From positions 496,001 through 560,000 of the forward strand of contig NC_064653.1 in assembly GCF_001723175.1 (NCBI RefSeq): a stretch of 64,000 nt of DNA, in the 5' to 3' direction. The stretch's first letter is position 1. Every line of letters begins with the position of its first letter. The position numbers were made by a program, and so were the translations under genes. Source of the stretch: Penicillium oxalicum (Eukaryota; Ascomycota; Eurotiomycetes; Eurotiales; Aspergillaceae). Shown piece after piece: positions 57,601-64,000 of this stretch. The notes beneath the pieces are model-generated. The model was not told the DNA's origin. It was given only the letters and a program-made list of their open reading frames with translations, and did not search any database.

Positions 57601-59418
57601 GCCGAGACTGTTGCTGAGCCTGTCGCTGAGGAGAAGGCTGCTGAGCCTGTTGCTGAGCCCGCCGAGGAGAAGGCCGCTGAGCCCGTTGCTAAGACTGTCG
57701 CTGAGGAGAAGGCTGCCGAGACTGTCGCTGAGCCTGTCGAGGAGAAGACTGCCGAGACTGTTGCTGAGCCCGTCGAGGAGAAGGCTGCCGAGACTGTTGC
57801 TGAGCCTGTCGAGGAGAAGGCTGCCGAGACTGTTGCTGAGCCCGCCGAGGAGAAGGCCGCTGAGCCCGCCGCTGAGCTTGTTGCCGAGCCCGTCGAGGAG
57901 AAGGCTGCCGAGACTGTTGCTGAGCCTGTCGAGGAGAAGGCTGCCGAGACTGTTGCTGAGCCCGCCGAGGAGAAGGCCGCTGAGCCCGCCGCTGAGCTTG
58001 TTGCCGAGCCCGTCGAGGAGAAGGCTGCCGAGACTGTTGCTGAGCCCGCCGCTGAGGCTGTTGCTGAGCCTGCCGCTGAGGAGAAGGCCGCTGAGCCCGC
58101 CGCTGAGCCTGTCGCTGAAGAGAAGGCTACTGAGCCCGTTGCCGAGCCCGCCGCTGAGCCAGAGCAGTCTATCGAAGCTGTCGCCCAGCCTGTCGAAGAA
58201 AACACTGCCGAGACTGTTGCTGAGCCAGAACAGTCTATCGAAGCTATCGCCGAGCCTGTCGAGGAGAAGGCTGCTGAGACTCTTCCCGAGCCTGTCGCCG
58301 AGAAGGCTGTCGAGCCTGTCGAAGAGGAGTCTGTCGAGGAGAAGACTGCCGAGACTGTCGCTGAGCCCGCCGAGGAGAAGGCCGCTGAGCCCGCCGAGGA
58401 GAAGGCCGCTGAGCCCGCCGCTGAGCCTGTTGCCGAGCCCGTCGCCGAGCTTGTCGCCGAGGAGAAGGCGGCTGAGCCAGAGCAATCTATTGAGGCTGTT
58501 GCTGAGCCCGTCGAGGAGAAGGCTGCTGAGCCTATTCCCGAGCCCGCCGCTGAGACTGTCGCTGAGGAGAAGACTGCTATTTCTGCCCCTGAGCTAGAGC
58601 GATCTGTCGAGTCTGTTGCTGAGCCCGTTGCCGGCACTGTTGCTGAGGCCGCCGCTGATGTGCAGACTGCCGAGTTTTCTGGTGAGGGTGTTGAGGCGAA
58701 TGCCGCAGAGCCTGCCGATGATGCCCACTCAGACGAGCAAGAAGCTGAGCATGACCCTGTGACTGCTAGTGACGGCTCTGGAAAATCTCTAGGTGACGGC
58801 ATCCTTCAGCCTGAAATAATTGGTGCTGGAGCTGCTGCCGCGGCCGTGGCTGCCGCTGCTGCTGGTGTCTCATCCGCACTGCACAGCAAGCCAGAGACCA
58901 AGCCCGAGACTATCACTGCTGCCGATTCGTCTTCTGCCCAGATGCTCGACAAGAGCCACCTGGACGGGGCTCCTGCCGTGCACCAACAATCCGAGTCCTG
59001 TAAGCATCCATTTTCTTTCACTTTGCACTGCCATTCCTTGCGTTTATGGGACACTGATCTTACTTTCATAGCCCCCGCCGTTGATCGTGAAGCCCCGACG
59101 CAGAAACTTGATCAGTCACCTCCGAATAATTCAGCCACTGTTGCCACCAAGCCAAACACCACAATCGAAGCGCCTGAAAATGCTGAGCCTGCTCCCGAAT
59201 CCAGCTCGAACGCTCGTGATCAACTCAACCCCGACAGTACCGGCAATGCCAATGAGGAAGAAGCTCGCCCTACGAGCCAAAATCGGTCAGTGGCAGCTGT
59301 TTCTCTAAATAGTCCGTCGGACAATTGGCTTAAGGCGTTCCTACGAACCGTCTTCGTGGGTTTCTTTGGCACCATCTTCTCCCCTTTCCGCCGTCGCAGC
59401 GGCAAGGCTGGTCAATAG
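54667..59418 (+). CDS. Very long Ala/Glu/Pro/Val-rich repeat protein, two frame breaks
   Basis: I do not recognise its function. Exons 54667-54691, 54757-58999 and 59072-59418 total 4615 bases; adding one base at each of two frame breaks gives 1538 codons in one frame. The breaks lie at about 55681-55695 and 56096-56106, and each is followed at once by the same acidic, low-complexity style of sequence, so one protein is the natural reading. The N-terminus has a lysine-rich block (KKKAKKNKKK). Residues about 480-1330 are the AEPVEEKAAETV-type array. An alanine-rich hydrophobic stretch (GAGAAAAAVAAAAAG) follows the array. The C-terminus has a hydrophobic segment near WLKAFLRTVFVGFFGTIFSPF with basic residues after it, a possible membrane anchor. 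The protein is extremely acidic and probably disordered. Confidence 0.75.
56110..58560 (+). repeat. Coding tandem array, 36-base and 12-base units
   Basis: The main unit is 36 bases coding AEPVEEKAAETV and close variants. A shorter 12-base EPVA unit forms two pure runs, at about 56521-56618 and 57512-57588. These two runs and their flanks are nearly the same, so larger blocks have also been duplicated within the array. The array uses few codons (GCT/GCC, GAG, GTT/GTC, CCC/CCT), so several other frames stay open for over 2.4 kb on both strands. Confidence 0.9.
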
Positions 59419-60229
59419 ATTCGTGCTTGTATGACCGAGCAAATCGTGTCATCGGGCTCGCTTTCTTGGCTTGTGTGTCTGAAGGCTTTCCCCTCTGATA
59501 CCTCCATGAAAATATGTCCTCGACCAGACACATTTTACTAATTTTGTTTTGATCAGGGCCCTGTTCTGGATTACCATTGCTGCGGTACCTATCTTTGCAC
59601 TCATCTTCTTTCAATGATCGTGCCATTTGATCGGCATGCCCCACCTGGTCCTTGTCGATGTTGATCTCAGAACTATGCGATCCTGTTGGACTGATAGATG
59701 ATGGAACGCTTGAGTGTTTGATCTTCTCTCCACTATTGATTCCCCTGTATTGTTTACGATTTTCCTTATTGTTGGTTCTAAACATGTGTTGTTCGAGATT
59801 CAGTTCCCTCGATTGAAACTGCTCCCTGCGCATGTGATTTCTTTTTAGTTTTAAGATAATGAATTTCCTATGTCTTCTTCACCACGTTTGTCCAAATAGG
59901 TGCTTGACTGATAGAAGTGTGTACCCTCGAAAGACTCCATCACATTATACCTCATTGCACCTGTCTTGTTGAAAGTAACGGACTGCGGTTTCCAAAAAAA
60001 GTGTTCCGGTTAATCTAACTTGTTTCACAAGGACCATTTAGAGTGTGCTCTTCCCCTTCTGGACTCCCTGCATTTGTGTTTGCATCTTCGCGTCCGCTCC
60101 CAAACTTATCCCATTTTCTATCATCACTGATCTGATGCGTCCTTTTTTCCACTTCCAAAAACTAATCTACGTCTCAAACTTCACTGAGCCTTTTCCAACC
60201 TATGCTTATTTCTTCGCACGTCTGGAGGA
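59419..60229. other. Intergenic, about 0.8 kb
   Basis: It holds the 3' region of the repeat-protein gene and the promoter and CT-rich leader of the coiled-coil gene. The antisense frame at 59330-59833 overlaps the coding end of the repeat protein and has no domain. Confidence 0.6.
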
Positions 60230-62845
60230 ATGATGTCCAGCATGACCAACAAACGAGTCGACACGCCTAGGTCCAACCACCTACTCAAGCCTGACGTCTC
60301 AACTCGCTTTGAGAATCAACAACCTACCCGCATACGGGGCAGTACAGCTAGCTCCCGACATAAGCCGGCTGCAGTTACGATAGGCAGACCAAATCCAGGC
60401 TTGGTTCGTGGTAATGCATTCACAGAGATGAAAGCACATCGCGTCGACACCAGCAAGTTGCCTCGAAAAATCACAGGTACGCACAATCTCGTGTTGAGAC
60501 GTCGGCCACATGTCTCATTTCATTTTCTGGACACACAAAGACTCGAAAACACAAAGCTTGCTTATCTTCTCAATGATGCTGCGGTCACTAACATATAGCT
60601 GTGTTATGCTATAGCAGGTCCAGACCCATTAAGCCCAGACGGCAAACCCATGGCACCGCGTGTAGGATCTTGTCTTGATTATGATAAAGAACTGGCCATC
60701 CCCATGCCTAAGCCGCCCCAGAGACGCTACCATGGCAATAGTGAGAGTGAAATTCCTCCTAAGTCTCTTCCCTTCTCTCGCTCGCAGAAGCGTTCGATAC
60801 CAGAGGCTGCCCCGCCGAAGATGCCTGTTGAGAGTGCACCGCCCACGGAGGGAAAGAAACGATCTCGCCTGGACGCGATCAAATCAAAGCTCAGTTTCAA
60901 GGATCTTCACAAGGAAGCAGTCAACTGTGACAAGAGAGCTCCTCCACTGCCCCGCCCATCATCTTCCGAAAAGCAGGATGTCGCCAATATCACGGCTTCC
61001 GGACCTTCTACCACACCTGCAGTGACTGCGACTACCCGCTTGCAGCACAGCACTGCATCCAGCAGACTCCCAACGCTCTTGCCAGTTACTGGAACCAGAA
61101 AGAATGTTGGTAGTAGTGATAAAACGACTGTCGTCGATCCAACCGCACGGCCCAAGTCCAAAATCCCCACGTCTCCCTCAAATCTTGAAGTCTCTGGTCC
61201 GGAGAAATCACCGGTCATCAGTAAAATTTCCCCAGCTGACTATCCATCAACCGAAGAATTGCCACCAAAGCTTAGAGATCTCACTGGGGGCTCTGGCAGG
61301 GTCAAATATCTTCCAAGATCCTGGGTTGAGAGCTCCCCACCCTCAACCCTTTCGCCAACCCCGGGGCTCATACATCCAGCTTATCTTCCACGCTCTGAGG
61401 AGTCATCAGCCCCAAATACGCTGTCGCAAGTAACCCCAGGGATTGAAACATCGCTTGCAAGCCCGAAATCACAAGAGACTGGGGAACTTAGTCCGTATGC
61501 TGCTGAGGTCGCCAAAGTGGTCAAAGCCGTTCAGCGGCAGACAGATATGAAGATCAGCAAGCTGAGTATGAACGTCTCAGAGCTATCGACCTGGAAACAA
61601 AATCAGCTTGACCACAGAGCTGTGGAAGTTGAAGACATCAAGCGTACAAATGCCGAGCTTATCTCCAGAGTGGCGGTGATCTCGGAGGGAATTCGGAAGT
61701 CGAGGCTAAGTGCAGAGCTCGATCTCGCTAAGACAACCCAACGAGTGAAACATCTGGAAGAGAGGCTAGCCATGGCAGACAGAGAGGATATTGAACCACT
61801 CAAAAAGACTGTGATGCAGCTTATCGAGAAGACCGATGCCATGAGTGATCGATATCGAGACAGTCCTGCCAATCTTTCTAAGTTCATGGACACTTGCGAG
61901 AAGAAGCTCACGAAGATGGAAAACGATATTGCGCAGCTCCAAAAGGAACAAATGAGGCTCTCTTCGCCCCCTACCAAATTCAGTTCTTTCTCGAGCGAAC
62001 GTAGCGGTCTCAGCTCTGATTCACGTCAGGTTTCGATATCTCGACTGTCCCCACTCCCGCGTTCGATGACTGGTGTTTTGCCATCGCATAAAAATGCGAA
62101 GAGTCGTCCGCCCACAAAGAAGACAGGCTCGATCTTTCCTCGCAGCTTATCGTTCAAAGGTCGAAAGGAAGGTTCTCCGCCAATAGCCAGCGCCCCAGGC
62201 AGCTTCAGTCAGCCCCGGAGCAGAGCCAGCAGCGCCGAAGAGCCTAAACGCCTCAATCCCCTGGTTTCGGGTCGGCGTGACACTGACAGCATTGGCTCAA
62301 GTCATTCTGCAGGCAAGTTCTCCTGGAGAGCGCGATTTTTGCGAGATGAGCAGCGTGATCATAGCGAGCGTACCTACACGTCATCCGTGCCTCTGCCACC
62401 AGAAAGCAACACGAGCTTCGATACAGAACACAGTCTTTGGGCGCTTGGGGTCTCATCCACGAGCGAGAGCCAGTCGCAATACACGGAGGTGAGGAATGAA
62501 TCCTTAACAGAACCATCAAGCCCAATTTATGCTCCAGGTATGGCTTCTCTGCCTAATCTTCCTGACCTACCTGACCTGCCTGACCTGACAGATCTGCCTG
62601 ATCTGCCTGAAACACCGTATCCCTATGCTGAGCGAACGAGAAGTAATTCTGCGTCTTTCATTCCTAGCCGAGATCCTCCGCCGGTGCCCAATCGCACATA
62701 CGGAGGGTCGTTTTCTTCCAGTTGGCACCCTACTGACTCCAACTTGCCCGAAACCATTCAACAAATCCCTTCGGCTGACCAATCGACTGAGGATCTACAT
62801 CAGCGACGGGTTCCCAAAGCGCATGACAACAGGAAACAGGATTAG
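60230..62845 (+). CDS. Hypothetical protein, central coiled coil, Ser/Pro-rich
   Basis: Two exons, 60230-60476 and 60618-62845, join in phase to give 824 residues. I do not recognise the family. Residues 1-375 are Ser/Pro/Lys-rich and disordered, with basic clusters. Residues about 378-530 form a long charged helix with heptad spacing (EVAKVVKAVQRQ..., LAKTTQRVKHLEERL, KLTKMENDIAQLQKEQ), a likely coiled coil. The rest is Ser/Arg-rich; a short LPD tripeptide repeat lies at about 727-747. No enzymatic motif is present. The layout suits a cytoskeletal or polarity scaffold, an inference from shape only. Two consecutive ATGs open the frame; I used the first. Confidence 0.75.
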
Positions 62846-63306
62846 CATTCGGTTGACAGGAGTCAATGCGATAGCAAGTCTTAGGCGGAGAGCTGCTTGT
62901 GCCATTCGCGCTCTTTTTCCTCTTTTGAAAAGGATTCGAAATTTTGATATGTAGGCAACGCCTCTTTGGGATTTTTTCTCATTTTCAATGTCTGGAAGGC
63001 AGCAGGCGCAATGCACCTGTGGGGCAGGATTTTTGTGTTCATCACTGCAACGTTGGAGCATACATGTATGACTCGCGGTAATAATAGAATGCTCGTGTCT
63101 TACACATGCAGACCTTACGAGTTACTGCCATGTGGAATTTTGCCATAACCAGTGGATAGCAACAACATTGGAGATTGAAAATGGAAGAAGATTTTTATTT
63201 TATATGTCCATAGCATATTGGCGGCTCTAAGTAGTGACAGACCGGCTCGGCAGCCGGCCTCGGGATGAAACATCGTCAAATCTATACATAAGCACAATTG
63301 TTGTCG
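62846..63306. other. Intergenic between convergent genes
   Basis: The 3' ends of the coiled-coil and NOC3 genes face each other here. Nothing else was recognised. Confidence 0.6.
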
Positions 63307-64000
63307 CTATTTTACACCAGTTCCGGTCATCATCTTTTCAATGTCAATTACTGATTCCCTCACCTGGGGACAGTAGTGATGGCGCAACAGCTCTCCTTCC
63401 CATACCGAGCCCGCATAAACGTTCGTGGCCTCCACGTCCGTAGCGTATGCATTGAAGACACCGTCCCCCTTGCGCTCATCCGAGTGCCATAGCGATGAAA
63501 TTCGGCGGGCATGATGCTTGGTGACTTGGTTCATCAACGAAAGAGTTGCAATGGCTGATTTCTCGGGAAGTTGGAGAGATGTCGTCATCAGACGCTTGGA
63601 AAAAGTAGCCAAACGAACCGGGGGAGGTGTGCCGTGAGCTCGAGACAGTAAGGCTGACTGGAGGCAACGAAGCAGCAGGACCATTGGTGTTTGGAAGTTG
63701 ACCTTGTTGTTGGCCTTCAGCTGGGCGGCCGCCTGCTCTTCGGCGGAGTTGGGGTCGGGAAGACGGAGTGAAGTATTAGGGTTGTACTCCACGTCCGGAT
63801 TCATAGACAGAGCGTAGAGTGAGCGGTAAAGATGCTTGATGAAGAAACTTAAATCCAAGTGTAAGGTGCTGGCAGCTTTGCTGGCATCTTGGCCTTCGAG
63901 CAGGGCAAAGGCTGTGATTGTGCAAAGAAGGGTCTCACGGCGAGCGTCCCGTTTTGTGGGTTCGGCCTTGTGAAGTTCATCTTCGTTTTCCTCTTCATCC
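63307..64000 (-). CDS. NOC3: Nucleolar complex protein 3 (NOC3), C-terminal part
   Basis: The 3' end of a gene that continues past the window edge; 231 codons are visible and the N-terminal majority is missing. NOC3 works with NOC2 in nucleolar export of pre-60S subunits and in replication licensing in yeast. The visible part matches the CBF/NOC3 C-terminal domain: an acidic and basic lead-in with ARRETLLCTITAFALLEGQ, then LDLSFFIKHLYRSLYALSMNP, a helical repeat, and the ending with HHYCPQVRESV. The frame is open to position 64000 and has no intron in the visible part. Confidence 0.9.
   Translation of the reverse strand, partial: DEEENEDELHKAEPTKRDARRETLLCTITAFALLEGQDASKAASTLHLDLSFFIKHLYRSLYALSMNPDVEYNPNTSLRLPDPNSAEEQAAAQLKANNKVNFQTPMVLLLRCLQSALLSRAHGTPPPVRLATFSKRLMTTSLQLPEKSAIATLSLMNQVTKHHARRISSLWHSDERKGDGVFNAYATDVEATNVYAGSVWEGELLRHHYCPQVRESVIDIEKMMTGTGVK

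Noticed and set aside
56110..58560. Possible CRISPR-like or satellite array
   Set aside because: Units are adjacent without unique spacers and are in-frame coding repeats in a eukaryotic gene.
56059..58802. Antisense frames of 808 and 903 codons, and a plus-strand frame of 823 codons, inside the repeat array
   Set aside because: They are by-products of the periodic, codon-poor array. The Glu/Pro/Val frame is the one that joins to the unique N- and C-terminal coding sequence through in-phase introns.

Overview
This is nuclear DNA of a filamentous ascomycete. Short GT-AG introns of about 50-180 bases, many small conserved eukaryotic genes and long CT-rich leaders all point that way. The best fit is the Eurotiales (Aspergillus/Penicillium type), judged from gene content and protein sequence by eye; no database search was possible. 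I rebuilt each spliced gene by requiring GT-AG ends and one continuous frame matching the protein family.

Left part (0.9-33.8 kb) is ordinary, gene-dense core genome: an HSL-type alpha/beta hydrolase, a hypothetical coiled-coil protein, a RING-PHD protein, ribosomal protein eL43, a saccharopine-dehydrogenase-like membrane oxidoreductase, an epoxide hydrolase, a pinin-domain protein divergent from the SF3b subunit Rds3/PHF5A, twinfilin, the mitochondrial succinate-fumarate carrier (acuL/SFC1), an Rch1/SLC10A7-type transporter, an SDR, a Pex26-like peroxin, a PARN-like poly(A) nuclease, mitoribosomal protein mL46 and CRIPT.

Middle part (33.8-54.7 kb) is gene-poor. It holds a DUF1349 protein, ATP synthase subunit 9 and two intronless orphan genes (45.9 and 47.5 kb). 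Around the orphans lie long stretches with no recognisable gene but with decayed-looking minus-strand coding fragments, a tandem duplicate fragment and a degenerate direct repeat. This is the most accessory-like region.

Right part (54.7-64.0 kb) has a very long Ala/Glu/Pro/Val-rich protein built on a 36-base repeat, an 824-residue coiled-coil protein, and the 3' end of NOC3, which is cut by the window edge.

Three genes between 33 and 56 kb (CRIPT, the DUF1349 gene and the repeat protein) each need single-base frame corrections to match their family or their own repeat. Most are apparent one-base losses, often next to homopolymers. That suggests local consensus errors rather than three independent pseudogenes. 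I found no convincing tRNA, rRNA, CRISPR, transposase or biosynthetic cluster. No clear new multi-gene system is present; the orphan pair in the gene-poor island is the least explained part.
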